DNA from: Alphaproteobacteria bacterium
GTDB lineage: Bacteria > Pseudomonadota > Alphaproteobacteria > Geminicoccales > Geminicoccaceae
DNA: 48,504 nucleotides
Direction of reading: 5' to 3'
Assembly: GCA_030431615.1 (NCBI GenBank)
Contig: JAUIID010000010.1
Span: forward strand, 1-48,504
Of the stretch, positions 15,914-24,363 are shown piece after piece. Every line of letters begins with the position of its first letter. Positions within the stretch are counted from its first letter, which is position 1. Position numbers and translations under genes: made by a program. A model generated the notes under the pieces. That model was not told the DNA's origin, searched no databases, and saw only the letters and a list, made by a program, of their open reading frames with translations.

Positions 15914-17200
15914 TCAGCCGCGGGCGGCGCGGCGCGGCGAGACGCTCGCCGGCCGGTCGGGGAGGTGCAGCTGGCTGACCGGGGCCGCGGTCTCGGCGAT
16001 GACCCGGCCGCGACGGACGACGACGAGCCGCGTCGCCTTGAGGCGTATCGCCTCGATCGGATCCTCGGCATCGAGCAGGACGAGGTCGGCGTGGCAGCCG
16101 GGCTCCAGGCCGTACCCGTCGAGCCCGAGGATGCTGGCCGGCACGCTCGTCACCGCGGCGAAGGCGGCGCGCATCGCCTCGCGGCTGGTGAGCTGGGCGG
16201 CATGCACCGCCATGTGCGCCACCTCGAGCATGTCGCCCGAGCCGAGCGAATACCAGGGGTCCATGACGCAGTCATGGCCGAACCCGACCGGCACGCCGGC
16301 GGCCTGCAGCTCGGCGATGCGCGTCAGCCCGCGGCGCTTGGGATAGGTGTCGTGGCGCCCCTGGATGACGATGTTGATGAGCGGGTTGGCGATCGCCGCC
16401 ACACCCGCCTCGGCGATCAGGGGCAGGAGCTTCGAGACGTAGTAGTTGTCCATGCTGTGCATGGAGGTCAGGTGCGAGCCCGCGACCCGGCCGCCGAGGC
16501 CGAGCCTCTCGGTCTCCCTGGCGAGCGTCTCGATGTGGCGCGAATGGGGATCGTCGCTCTCGTCGCAGTGCAGGTCGACGAGGAGACCGCGCTCCGCCGC
16601 GATTTCGCAGAGATCGACGACCGACTGCCGGCCGTCCTCCATGGTACGCTCGAAATGCGGGATGCCGCCGACCACCTCGACCCCGAGGTCGAGGGCGCGC
16701 AGGAGGTTGGCCCTGGCCGTCGGGTCCCGATAGAGGCCGTCCTGGGGGAAGGCCACGAGCTGCAGGTCGAGATAGGAGGCCACGCGATCCTTGACCTCGA
16801 GCAGGGCCTCGACGCCGAGCAGGCGATCGTCGCAGACGTCGACATGGCTGCGGATCGCGCCGATGCCGCGCGCCACGGCGAGGTCGCAATAGTTGAGGGC
16901 CCGCTCGATCACCGCCTCATGGGTCAAAAGCGGCTTGAGCTCGCCCCAGAGCGCGATGCCCTCGAGCAGCGTGCCGGACTGGTTGAGGCGCGGCAGGCCG
17001 AGCGACAGCGTCGCATCCATGTGGAAATGGCAGTCGACGAAAGGCGGGCTGACCAGCCGGCCCTGGGCATCGAGCTCTTCCCTGGCAGCCGCCGGGATCG
17101 ACGGCCCGACAGCCTGGACGAGGCCCTCGGCGATGACGATGTCGCAGCCGCTCCGGCCATCCGGCAGCGTCGCGTCGCGAATGATGAGGTCCGCCTCCAA
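15914..17200 (-). CDS. CodA-like cytosine deaminase/amidohydrolase
   Basis: A 428-residue amidohydrolase, nearly the length of E. coli CodA and collinear with it. Metal and active-site residues are in place three positions earlier than in CodA: His58 and His60 (VDCHFHMD), Gln153 (VAFPQDG), His211 and Glu214 (HCDES), His243 (GSHLTSMHS) and Asp310 (FGHDC). The CodA Asp314 position, a pyrimidine-contact residue, is Cys311 here. A hydrolytic deaminase of cytosine, isocytosine or a related ring is therefore likely, with shifted specificity possible. Its start lies 10 bases after the stop of an ABC permease gene, making it the last gene of a nucleobase/nucleoside uptake operon. codA itself is not claimed because the substrate is open. 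Confidence 0.85.
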   Translation of the reverse strand: MEADLIIRDATLPDGRSGCDIVIAEGLVQAVGPSIPAAAREELDAQGRLVSPPFVDCHFHMDATLSLGLPRLNQSGTLLEGIALWGELKPLLTHEAVIERALNYCDLAVARGIGAIRSHVDVCDDRLLGVEALLEVKDRVASYLDLQLVAFPQDGLYRDPTARANLLRALDLGVEVVGGIPHFERTMEDGRQSVVDLCEIAAERGLLVDLHCDESDDPHSRHIETLARETERLGLGGRVAGSHLTSMHSMDNYYVSKLLPLIAEAGVAAIANPLINIVIQGRHDTYPKRRGLTRIAELQAAGVPVGFGHDCVMDPWYSLGSGDMLEVAHMAVHAAQLTSREAMRAAFAAVTSVPASILGLDGYGLEPGCHADLVLLDAEDPIEAIRLKATRLVVVRRGRVIAETAAPVSQLHLPDRPASVSPRRAARG

Positions 17201-17210
17201 GGCGCTTTCC

Positions 17211-18152
17211 TTATCGTTGGCCTTTGACGTAGGCGCGCATGAGGGCCTGCGGATAGGCGGCCCGGCGGGCCATGACCACCAGCGCCAATATGCTCATCAC
17301 GTAGGGCAGCATCAAGAAGAGCTGGTAGGGCACGGCCCCGCCCATCATCTGCTGCAGCCGGACCTGGAAGGCGTCGAAGGCGCCGAAGAGGAGGGCACCC
17401 AAAAGGGCCTTCCAGGGGATCCAGGACGCGAAGACCACGAGGGCGATGCAGATCCAGCCGCGGCCGCTGACCATCTCGAAGAAGAAGGCGTTGAAGGCGG
17501 AAAGCGTGAGGAAGGCGCCGCCCACTGCCATCAGGGCACTGCCGGCCATGATGGCACCGATCCGGATGGCGTAGACGTCGAGCCCCTGCGCCTCGGCGGC
17601 CACCGGGTTCTCGCCGCAGGTGCGGAGCGCCAGGCCGAGCGGGGTCCGGTAGAGGACCCAGGTGAGGAGTGGCACCAGGACCAGGGCGAGCCAGGTCAGC
17701 GCCGTCTGCTGGCCGGCCACCGGCCCGAGGAACGGCACCGCCAAGAGCCAGTCCGGTGCCCAGGGCTGGAACGGCTCGATGCGCGGCGGCGTGGCGACGT
17801 CGGGCAGGAGCACCCGATAGGTGAAGTAGGCGAGGCTCGAGGCGAGAAGGGTGATGCCGATGCCGGTCACGTGCTGGGAGAGGCCGAGCGGCACGGTCAG
17901 GATGCCGTGCAGCAGGCCGAAGGCGGCCCCGATCATGGCGGCCAGCAGGATGCCGGTCCAGAGATCGACGCCGAGATAGACGAAGAGCCAGCCTGACATG
18001 GCGCCGATGGTCATGATGCCCTCGATGCCGAGATTGAGCACGCCCGCCCGCTCGCAGATCAGCTCGCCGAGCGTGCCGAAGATCAGCGGCGTGGCGATGC
18101 GCAGCGTGGCTGCCCAGAAGCTCGCCTGGAGGAGGATGTCGAGGACGTCCAT
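17211..18152 (-). CDS. BmpA-type ABC transporter permease (second subunit)
   Basis: A 313-residue membrane permease of the BPD_transp_2 (LivH/RbsC-like) family, nucleoside-uptake branch (YufQ/NupQ type). Signature stretches are GELICERAGVLNLGIEGIMTIGAMSG and GENPVAAEAQGLDVYAIRIGAIMAGSALMAVGG, with about eight hydrophobic segments. The ATG at 18152 overlaps the stop of the EamA transporter gene (TGATG), although the frame is open further upstream. It pairs with the permease at 19075-20121, the ATPase and the BmpA-like binding protein to form an importer of nucleosides or purine/pyrimidine-like compounds. Confidence 0.93.
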   Translation of the reverse strand: MDVLDILLQASFWAATLRIATPLIFGTLGELICERAGVLNLGIEGIMTIGAMSGWLFVYLGVDLWTGILLAAMIGAAFGLLHGILTVPLGLSQHVTGIGITLLASSLAYFTYRVLLPDVATPPRIEPFQPWAPDWLLAVPFLGPVAGQQTALTWLALVLVPLLTWVLYRTPLGLALRTCGENPVAAEAQGLDVYAIRIGAIMAGSALMAVGGAFLTLSAFNAFFFEMVSGRGWICIALVVFASWIPWKALLGALLFGAFDAFQVRLQQMMGGAVPYQLFLMLPYVMSILALVVMARRAAYPQALMRAYVKGQR

Positions 18153-19078
18153 CAGCCCGGCCCCGCCAGTCGCGCGCGCCGCGCCAGCTGCCGCTCGCGG
18201 GTGAAGATGAAGATGCCGGAGACGGTGATGATGGCGGCCCCGACCAGCATCGACGGGGTCGGCCGGTCGCCGAAGACGCTCCACGAGAGCAGCACGACGA
18301 GCGGGATCGAGGAATAGCGGAAGGGGGCGAGGAACGACATCTCGCCTAGCCGGTAGGCGGCGACGACGGCGATATAGGCGGTGGCGATCAGGACCGCACC
18401 GACCACCAGCTTGGCCATGTCGACGCCGCCCGGCCAGACCCAGGGGGCGATGAGTCCCGTCCACCCCAAGGGCAGGCTGAGGCAGCCGGCCAGCGACACG
18501 GCGATCGCCGTGGTGAGTGCCACCGTGGTCGAATCGTGCTCGAGCGGCACGTAGCGGGTGATGACGTCGCGGATCGCGACGAGCGTCGCGGCGAGTAGCG
18601 GCAGCAGGGCCTCGACGCCGAGCGCCGCATTCGTCGGCCCGGCGACCAGCAGCACGCCGAGGAACCCGACCAGCACCGCGGACCAGCGGCGCACCCCCAC
18701 CTTCTCGCGAAGGACGAGCGTCGCCAGGACCGTCATGATGATCGGTGCCGCAAACAGCAGCACCGTGGCGTCGGCGAGCGGCATGAGCCTGAGGCTCAGG
18801 AAGAACGAGAGGGAAATGGCGATCTCGAGCACCGCCCGGGCGAGCGACACCGGGCTCAGCGCATGCGCCCGAACGAAGCTGCGCCGCCGCACGACCAGCA
18901 CGGCGAAAAGCAGGAGGCAGATCAGGATGCCACGCAGCCCCATGACCTGGCCCACCGGCACGGTCTGGAAGAGATGCTTCATCACCGTGTCGCTCACGGC
19001 GAAGAGCGCCGTCACGAGACAGACGAGGCCGGCGGCCCGGAGGTTGTCGCTGGTCGAGACGATGCGGGCGGGGCTCAT
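18152..19078 (-). CDS. EamA/DMT-family transporter embedded in an ABC operon
   Basis: A 308-residue drug/metabolite transporter with ten predicted membrane helices in two EamA halves. The first half starts AAGLVCLVTALFAVSDTVMKHL and includes MPLADATVLLFAAPIIMTVLATL; the second contains YIAVVAAYRLGEMSFLAPFRYSS and GDRPTPSMLVGAAIITVSGI, all typical. It overlaps its upstream neighbour by 4 bases (ATGA) and its downstream neighbour by a TGATG junction, so it is firmly inside the BmpA ABC operon rather than beside it. DMT proteins are usually exporters or exchangers; here it may export the deamination product or a by-product. That role is inference only. Confidence 0.92.
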   Translation of the reverse strand: MSPARIVSTSDNLRAAGLVCLVTALFAVSDTVMKHLFQTVPVGQVMGLRGILICLLLFAVLVVRRRSFVRAHALSPVSLARAVLEIAISLSFFLSLRLMPLADATVLLFAAPIIMTVLATLVLREKVGVRRWSAVLVGFLGVLLVAGPTNAALGVEALLPLLAATLVAIRDVITRYVPLEHDSTTVALTTAIAVSLAGCLSLPLGWTGLIAPWVWPGGVDMAKLVVGAVLIATAYIAVVAAYRLGEMSFLAPFRYSSIPLVVLLSWSVFGDRPTPSMLVGAAIITVSGIFIFTRERQLARRARLAGPG

Positions 19079-20121
19079 CGGCTGATCCGGTAGCGGGTGA
19101 CGAGTCCGGCGAGCAGCATGGTGAGGAGGGCCGTGGCGACGATCAGGTTGGCGATGTAGCTGGAGACGCCGATGGCGCGGCTCATGCTGTCGGCGCCGAC
19201 GAAGACGCCGGCGATGAAGATGGCCGACGCGATCACCGAGACCGGCCCGAGCTGGGCCAGGGTGGCGACGACGATGCCGGCATAGCCGTAGCCCGGCGAC
19301 AGGTCCTGGGTCAGGTAGCCCTTGAGCCCGGCCACCTCGCCGACCCCGGCAAGCCCGGCCATCGCACCGGAGAAGAGCGCCACCTTGAGCATCACCCGGC
19401 GCTCGGCGATGCCGGCGAAGCGGGCGGCATCAGGGTTGGCGCCGACGGCGCGGAGCTCGAAGCCGAACCGTGTCCGCTGGATGACGAGCCAGGTCAGGAT
19501 GGCTGCGGCCAGCGCCAGCACGAGGCCGAAATGGAGGCGCGTCCGCTCGACCAGCTTCGGCAGGCTCGCCTCGTCCAGCATGGGCGCACTCTGTGGCCAG
19601 CCGAGGCTCATCGGGTCCTGCAGGGGCCCTTCCAGCATCATGCCGACGAAGAGCAGCACGATGAAGTTGGAGAGCAGGGTCGTCACCACCTCGTCGACGC
19701 CGAAGCGCAGGCGCAGCCAGGCCGGGCCCAGCATCCAGAGTGCACCCGCCAGCGCCCCCGCCACCACGACCAGCGGCAGCAGCAGGAAACCCGGGACCGG
19801 CACGAAGCCGGTGCCGACCGCGACCGCGGCGAGAGCACCCAGATACAGCTGGCCCTCGGCACCGATGTTCCACAGGCGTGCCCGAAAGGCGATGGCGGCG
19901 GCGAGGCCGGTCAGGATCAAGGGAGCTGCCCGGGTCAGGGTCTCGGTGATGGCGAAGCGCGTGCCGAGGCTGCCGGCGAGCATCAACCGGTACGCCTCCG
20001 GCACGTCGGCGCCGGCGAGCGCCAGCGGCAGGGCGCAGATCACGAGGGCCAGGAGTGCGGCACCGAGCGGGGCCGCGACGTTCAGCCAGGGGCTGGCCTG
20101 CTGGCGGGGCTCAAGCCGCAT
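19075..20121 (-). CDS. BmpA-type ABC transporter permease (first subunit)
   Basis: A 348-residue permease of the BPD_transp_2 family (YufP/NupP branch). Recognisable are ETLTRAAPLILTGLAAAIAFRARLWNIGAEGQLYLG, FGVDEVVTTLLSNFIVLLF and the loop AVGANPDAARFAGIAERRV followed by GAMAGLAGVGEVAGL. The ATG at 20121 lies 11 bases inside the preceding ATPase gene, whose stop is at 20111. Together with the second permease it would form the membrane channel of a nucleoside/nucleobase importer. The EamA gene follows with a 4-base overlap. Confidence 0.94.
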   Translation of the reverse strand: MRLEPRQQASPWLNVAAPLGAALLALVICALPLALAGADVPEAYRLMLAGSLGTRFAITETLTRAAPLILTGLAAAIAFRARLWNIGAEGQLYLGALAAVAVGTGFVPVPGFLLLPLVVVAGALAGALWMLGPAWLRLRFGVDEVVTTLLSNFIVLLFVGMMLEGPLQDPMSLGWPQSAPMLDEASLPKLVERTRLHFGLVLALAAAILTWLVIQRTRFGFELRAVGANPDAARFAGIAERRVMLKVALFSGAMAGLAGVGEVAGLKGYLTQDLSPGYGYAGIVVATLAQLGPVSVIASAIFIAGVFVGADSMSRAIGVSSYIANLIVATALLTMLLAGLVTRYRISR

Positions 20122-21667
20122 CGGCTCCGGCCGGCCCCTGGCCCGCCATCTCGAGGCCGAGCCGCGCCAGCTCGATTTCGGCGCGCGGCCGGGCCGGCCC
20201 GAGCCGCCCGCGATAGAGCACGGCGACGCGATCGGCGAGCTGCATGAGCTCGTCCAGGTCCTCCGAGATCAGGAGGATGGCAGCACCCCTGGCCCGCGCC
20301 TCCAGCAGGTGCCGGTGGACCTCGGCGAGGGCGCCGATGTCCAGGCCGCGCGTCGGCTGCGCCGCGAGGATCAGCCGCGGCCCGCGCTCCAGCACGCGGG
20401 CGAGGATCAGTTTCTGCATGTTGCCGCCGGAGAGCAGCCGCGCCGGCGTCTCGCTGCCGCCACCGCGGATGTCGTAGCGTTTCCGCAGCGCCTGGGCGCG
20501 CCTTCTGAAGCTCGCGAGGTCGAGCAGGCCGAAGCGCCGGCAGGCGGGCGCGTCATAGCCCTCGAGCGCCAGATTCTCCCAGATCGTCATGTCGCCGACC
20601 ACGCCCTGGCGGTGCCGGTCCTCGGGAATGCGCCCGACCCCCTCGGCGATCAGCGCCTTGGGCCCTCCTTGGGGCCAGGCAGCACCGGCGAGCCGCAGTC
20701 TCCCCCGGTCCGGCAGGAGCGTGCCGGCGACGAGGCCGGCGAGGCTGCGCTGGCCGTTGCCCGAGACCCCGGCAATGCCGACGATCTCGCCCGCATGGAG
20801 GGTGAGGTCGACGTCGACCAGCGGCTCGACCCCCGCCGCCGGCGCCACGTGGACGCCCTCGAGCTCGAGCGCCGGTGCCCCCACCGGCTGCGGCTCGGCC
20901 TTGGGCAGCTCGACCGGGCGGTCCACCATGGCATGGGCGAGCCGCGCCTTGTCGGTGCCCGTCGCCGCCACCTCGAGCACCTTCCGCCCGTGCCGCAGCA
21001 CGGCCACGCGCCGGGCGAGGCTCAGCACCTCCTCGAGCTTGTGGCTGATGAAGATGATGCCGAGCCCGCCCTCGGCGAGGCGGCGGAGCGTGGTGAAGAG
21101 GAGGGCACTCTGCTGCGGCGTCAGCACCGCGGTCGGCTCGTCCAGGATCAGCACCCTGGCACTGCGGTAGAGCGCCTTGAGCAGCTCGACCCGCTGCTGC
21201 TCGCCGATCGAGAGGCTGCCGACCCGGGCATCCATGGGCACGGCGAGCCCGGTCGTCTCGATCAGCGCCGCCAGCTTCGCGCGCGCCGCGGCGAGATCCT
21301 GCCGCCAGGACCATAAACGCTCCGTGCCGAGGATCACGTTGTCCAGCACCGAGTGGTTCATGGCGAGCGTGAAGTGCTGGTGCACCATGCCGATGCCGGC
21401 GGCCAGCGCCGCCCGGGCCGAGCCGGGCGGCAACGGTTGCGGTGCCCCGTCCGCACCCATGACCTCGATGGTTCCCGCATCGGCCACATAGTGGCCGAAG
21501 AGGATGCTCATCAGCGTCGTCTTGCCGGCCCCGTTCTCGCCGAGCAGCGCCAGGATCTCGCCTTGGGCGAGATCGAGGTCGATCGCGTCATTGGCGACCA
21601 GGCTGCCGAAGCGCTTGGTGATGCCGCGCAGCCGCAGCAGCGGCGGCTCTTGCCCTGGCGCGGTCAC
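20111..21667 (-). CDS. BmpA-type ABC transporter ATPase, two-domain
   Basis: A 518-residue double ATPase of the RbsA/NupO type. The first half has an intact Walker A (LLGENGAGKTTLMS), the signature SIGEQQRVELLKAL and the Walker B LILDEPTAVLTPQQ. The second half has the usual altered Walker A (GVSGNGQRSLAG), LLSGGNMQKLILARVL and LILAAQPTRGLD. The reading frame is open far upstream, but a GTG at 21667 forms a GTGA overlap with the stop of the binding-protein gene and gives the expected N-terminus, so GTG is chosen. It powers import by the two downstream permeases. Confidence 0.94.
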   Translation of the reverse strand: MTAPGQEPPLLRLRGITKRFGSLVANDAIDLDLAQGEILALLGENGAGKTTLMSILFGHYVADAGTIEVMGADGAPQPLPPGSARAALAAGIGMVHQHFTLAMNHSVLDNVILGTERLWSWRQDLAAARAKLAALIETTGLAVPMDARVGSLSIGEQQRVELLKALYRSARVLILDEPTAVLTPQQSALLFTTLRRLAEGGLGIIFISHKLEEVLSLARRVAVLRHGRKVLEVAATGTDKARLAHAMVDRPVELPKAEPQPVGAPALELEGVHVAPAAGVEPLVDVDLTLHAGEIVGIAGVSGNGQRSLAGLVAGTLLPDRGRLRLAGAAWPQGGPKALIAEGVGRIPEDRHRQGVVGDMTIWENLALEGYDAPACRRFGLLDLASFRRRAQALRKRYDIRGGGSETPARLLSGGNMQKLILARVLERGPRLILAAQPTRGLDIGALAEVHRHLLEARARGAAILLISEDLDELMQLADRVAVLYRGRLGPARPRAEIELARLGLEMAGQGPAGADAA

Positions 21668-22668
21668 CGGGTCGAGGTCGGCTCCGAATCGTCGACCGCC
21701 ACGGCGAGGCTGCCGTCGCGGATGGCGGCCTCCTTCTCGGCGACCATCGCCTGGACGTCCGCCGCGACGAGCGCGTCGTCCATGGGGGCAATGGAGCAGC
21801 CGCCGACTGCCAGATGGCTCAAGGGCCCATAGTTCTCCGCCGCATACTCGCCGGCCGCCACCTTGCCGAGCGCCTGGTCGACCGTCGGCTCCATGTGCCA
21901 GAGCGCACTCGCGACGATCGTGCCCGGATATTCCTCCTGGGTGTCGATGACATTGCCGACGGCCAGCACGCCGCGCTCCTTGGCGGCGTCGGCGACGCCG
22001 TAGCGCTCGGCATAGAGGATGTCCGCCCCGGCATCGATCATGGCGAAGGCGGCCTCCTTGGCCTTGGGCGGGTCGTACCAGGAGCCGATGAAGGTGACGA
22101 GGAAGTCGATCTCCGGGTTGACCTCGAGGGCACCCGCCATGAAGGCGTGCATCAGCCGGTTGACCTCGGGGATCGGATAGCCGCCGACCATGCCGATCAG
22201 GTTGCTCTCGGTGCTGGCACCGGCCGCGAGACCGGTGAGGTAGGAGCATTCCTGGATGTAGTTGTCGAAGGTCGAGAAGTTGGGCTCCTCGGGGCCGAAG
22301 CTCGAGCCCATGACCCAGGCGACGTCCGGATAGTCCGCCGCCACCTCGCGCGCCGCCCGCTCGACGCCGAAGACCTCGCCGAAGACGACGTCCACGCCCT
22401 GCTCGGCATATTCGCGCATCACCCGCTCGTAGTCGGTATTGGCGACGTTCTCGGAGAAGCTGTAGGTGATCTCGCCCCGCTCCACGGCGGCATTAAGCGC
22501 CTTGTGGATGCGGCTGACCCACTGCTGCTCGACGGGAACCGTGTAGATCGCGGCGACCTCGAGCGGCTCCGCGGCGGCGCTCGTGGCGGTCAGCATCGCG
22601 AGGCAGAGTGCGGTGGAACCGAGCAGTGCGCCACCCATTCGACGCCGTGCCAACAAGTCTCGGGACAT
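21664..22668 (-). CDS. BmpA-family substrate-binding lipoprotein-like protein
   Basis: A 334-residue periplasmic binding protein of the BMP/PnrA family, which captures purine nucleosides or related compounds. The N-terminus MSRDLLARRRMGGALLGSTA followed by a hydrophobic stretch ending in TATSAAAEP is a cleavable signal peptide; no lipobox cysteine is visible. Family blocks include YTVPVEQQWVSRIHKAL, VDVVFGEVFG, SYLTGLAAG, NLIGMVGGYPIPEVNR and GADILYAERYGVADAAKERG. The ATG at 22668 has GGAGAAA about 7 bases ahead, better than upstream options. It heads a six-gene operon (binding protein, ATPase, permease, EamA, permease, deaminase). Confidence 0.93.
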   Translation of the reverse strand: MSRDLLARRRMGGALLGSTALCLAMLTATSAAAEPLEVAAIYTVPVEQQWVSRIHKALNAAVERGEITYSFSENVANTDYERVMREYAEQGVDVVFGEVFGVERAAREVAADYPDVAWVMGSSFGPEEPNFSTFDNYIQECSYLTGLAAGASTESNLIGMVGGYPIPEVNRLMHAFMAGALEVNPEIDFLVTFIGSWYDPPKAKEAAFAMIDAGADILYAERYGVADAAKERGVLAVGNVIDTQEEYPGTIVASALWHMEPTVDQALGKVAAGEYAAENYGPLSHLAVGGCSIAPMDDALVAADVQAMVAEKEAAIRDGSLAVAVDDSEPTSTR

Positions 22669-22738
22669 GCCAGTTTCTCCAGGGCCAGTCATTGGCCGGA
22701 GTGTGGCGCTGCCGGTCAAGGTTGCAAAGGGCTTTTCC

Positions 22739-23710
22739 TCAACCGAGGCGCGGCAGCCCTGTCGCCCGGGCCTCGATCTGCTGAAGCTGCTCGCGGACCG
22801 CCTTGCAGGGGTCGAAGCCGTAGGGCTGGCGGCGCGTGGTGAACCAGACGAAGTCATAGGGCAGGTCGATCGGCAGCGCCTCCAACTCCGGGTCGATCTC
22901 GATGAAGGCGAGGCTGAACACGCGCAGGCCCGGTGCCGACCGGCGCAGATGCAGGGGCACGCCCCAGTCGCGCCGCACATGGCCCGAGCCGGCGATCAGC
23001 ACGCTCTTGTCCCGCCCCCGGATGGCCGCCAGCCGGTCGGCCATCATCGCGTCCTGGCCCCGCTGCACCAGCAGCATGGCCGGCAGCCGCTCGGCCGGCG
23101 TCAGCCCGCAATGCGCCTCGCTGATCGTCTTCAGCATGGTCGCCTCGAGCATCGGCTCGAGCGGCTCGGTGAGCCCGGTGCGCTCGGCGAGCGCCGGGTC
23201 GAGCCCCTTGGTGCCATCGGTGAGCAGGCCCTCCACCGCCTCGCGCGGCAGGCTGCCGGCGACGATCTGGGCGTCGATCGACAGGGTGGCCGCGGCGATC
23301 GGCTCGTACATCGACCAGTCCGGCCAGCCGCTCTCGTCCCAGCCGATGGCCGGGCCGAGCCCGGCCGTATCACGCGGGTGCTGCTGCAGATACTCGATCA
23401 CGGCCTGCTGGCGGTCGGTGTCGATCATCTCGAAGACGACCCCATTGACGGCCGGGCCCATGGCTCCTACGAGCCGCGCCTGCAACAGGTGGTGATCGCG
23501 ATTGTCGTGCGTCTCGCCGAGCAGCACGATGTCGGCGGTCTCGAGCGCCGCCAGCAGGGCCGCCTCGTCGATCACGCGCTGCGAGCGGACATCGACGATC
23601 GAGCCGGCAAACGGGTGGTCCGCGCCATGCCGGTGCGTCCATTCCGCGGTATGGCAGCCGGTGACGGCCAGCGTCAGCAGGGCGAGGACGGCAAGGCGGA
23701 TGTTTGCCAA
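22739..23710 (-). CDS. ChaN-like lipoprotein with a TTG start
   Basis: A 323-residue ChaN-family (haem-regulated iron/haem-binding lipoprotein domain) protein. The hallmark is ADIVLLGETHDNRDHHLLQ near residue 60, then VVFEMIDTDRQQAVIEYL and, late, SVLIAGSGHVRRDWGVP. The N-terminus is a lipoprotein signal, LAVLALLTLAVTGC, with the lipid-attachment Cys at residue 19. The only sensible start is TTG at 23710: GGAGG stands 8 bases upstream and no ATG or GTG gives a proper signal peptide. The gene ends 70 bases before the BmpA gene. ChaN proteins are linked to haem uptake in Campylobacter, but no haem receptor lies nearby here. Confidence 0.85.
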   Translation of the reverse strand: MANIRLAVLALLTLAVTGCHTAEWTHRHGADHPFAGSIVDVRSQRVIDEAALLAALETADIVLLGETHDNRDHHLLQARLVGAMGPAVNGVVFEMIDTDRQQAVIEYLQQHPRDTAGLGPAIGWDESGWPDWSMYEPIAAATLSIDAQIVAGSLPREAVEGLLTDGTKGLDPALAERTGLTEPLEPMLEATMLKTISEAHCGLTPAERLPAMLLVQRGQDAMMADRLAAIRGRDKSVLIAGSGHVRRDWGVPLHLRRSAPGLRVFSLAFIEIDPELEALPIDLPYDFVWFTTRRQPYGFDPCKAVREQLQQIEARATGLPRLG

Positions 23711-23856
23711 GTTTCGAGCCTCCGATCTTGACCCCTCGGGCGGCGAATGCCCGAGCGGCAATGCGCCAGGAAGGCGAACTTCCATGGACCATGGTGGACA
23801 TAGCTGTATGCGTGGCCGGCGCAAGAGTTCGTCGTTCGGGTGAGGCGACGCGGAGT

Positions 23857-24363
23857 ATGAGCGGCGACGATTCCGGCGGGCCGGACATGCGCGCGGCCGG
23901 CCCCGCGGACCTCGACCGGCTCCTGGAGCTCGAGGCGCGCTTTCCCGGCGACCGCCTTTCCCGCCGCGCCCTCCGCCATCACCTCCAGAACCGCAACGCC
24001 TGCCTGATCGTTGCCGATCTGGCGGGTCGGGTGGCCGGCTACGCCCTCTTGCTGAGGCGGCGGGGCAGCCTTTGGTGGCGGCTCTATTCGCTGGTGCGCG
24101 CCCTGGAGGCGCCGCCGGGCACGGGCCAGGCCCTGGTCCGGGCCGGGCTGGACGCGGCCCGCGATGCCGGGGCACGCGGAGTCCGGCTCGAGGTCCGGCC
24201 CGACAACCAGAGGGCGATCCGGCTCTACGAGAGTAGTGGATTTCGGCTGTTCGGATCGCGTCCGGACTACTACGAGGACGGCGCAACCGCCTTACGCATG
24301 GCACTGGATTTCCATGGACAAGAAGACGTCGGCCTGGCTGATCGTCGCCGACCGCAAGGATGA
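23857..24363 (+). CDS. GNAT-family N-acetyltransferase, paired with an ATP-grasp ligase
   Basis: A 168-residue GNAT acetyltransferase. The core shows MRAAGPADLDRLLELEARF at the start of the fold, VAGYALLLRRRG in the central strand, GTGQALVRAGLDAARDAGARGVRLEV covering the acetyl-CoA-binding region and NQRAIRLYESSGFRLFGSRPDYYEDG at the end. This is RimI-like. The ATG at 23857 is favoured by GCGGAGT upstream; the frame is open from 23704. Its last 50 bases overlap the start of the RimK-like gene, an unusually long overlap that argues for coupled translation. Related proteins in other genomes carry an extra C39-type peptidase domain after GNAT; none is present here. Its substrate is unknown. Confidence 0.85.
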   Translation: MSGDDSGGPDMRAAGPADLDRLLELEARFPGDRLSRRALRHHLQNRNACLIVADLAGRVAGYALLLRRRGSLWWRLYSLVRALEAPPGTGQALVRAGLDAARDAGARGVRLEVRPDNQRAIRLYESSGFRLFGSRPDYYEDGATALRMALDFHGQEDVGLADRRRPQG

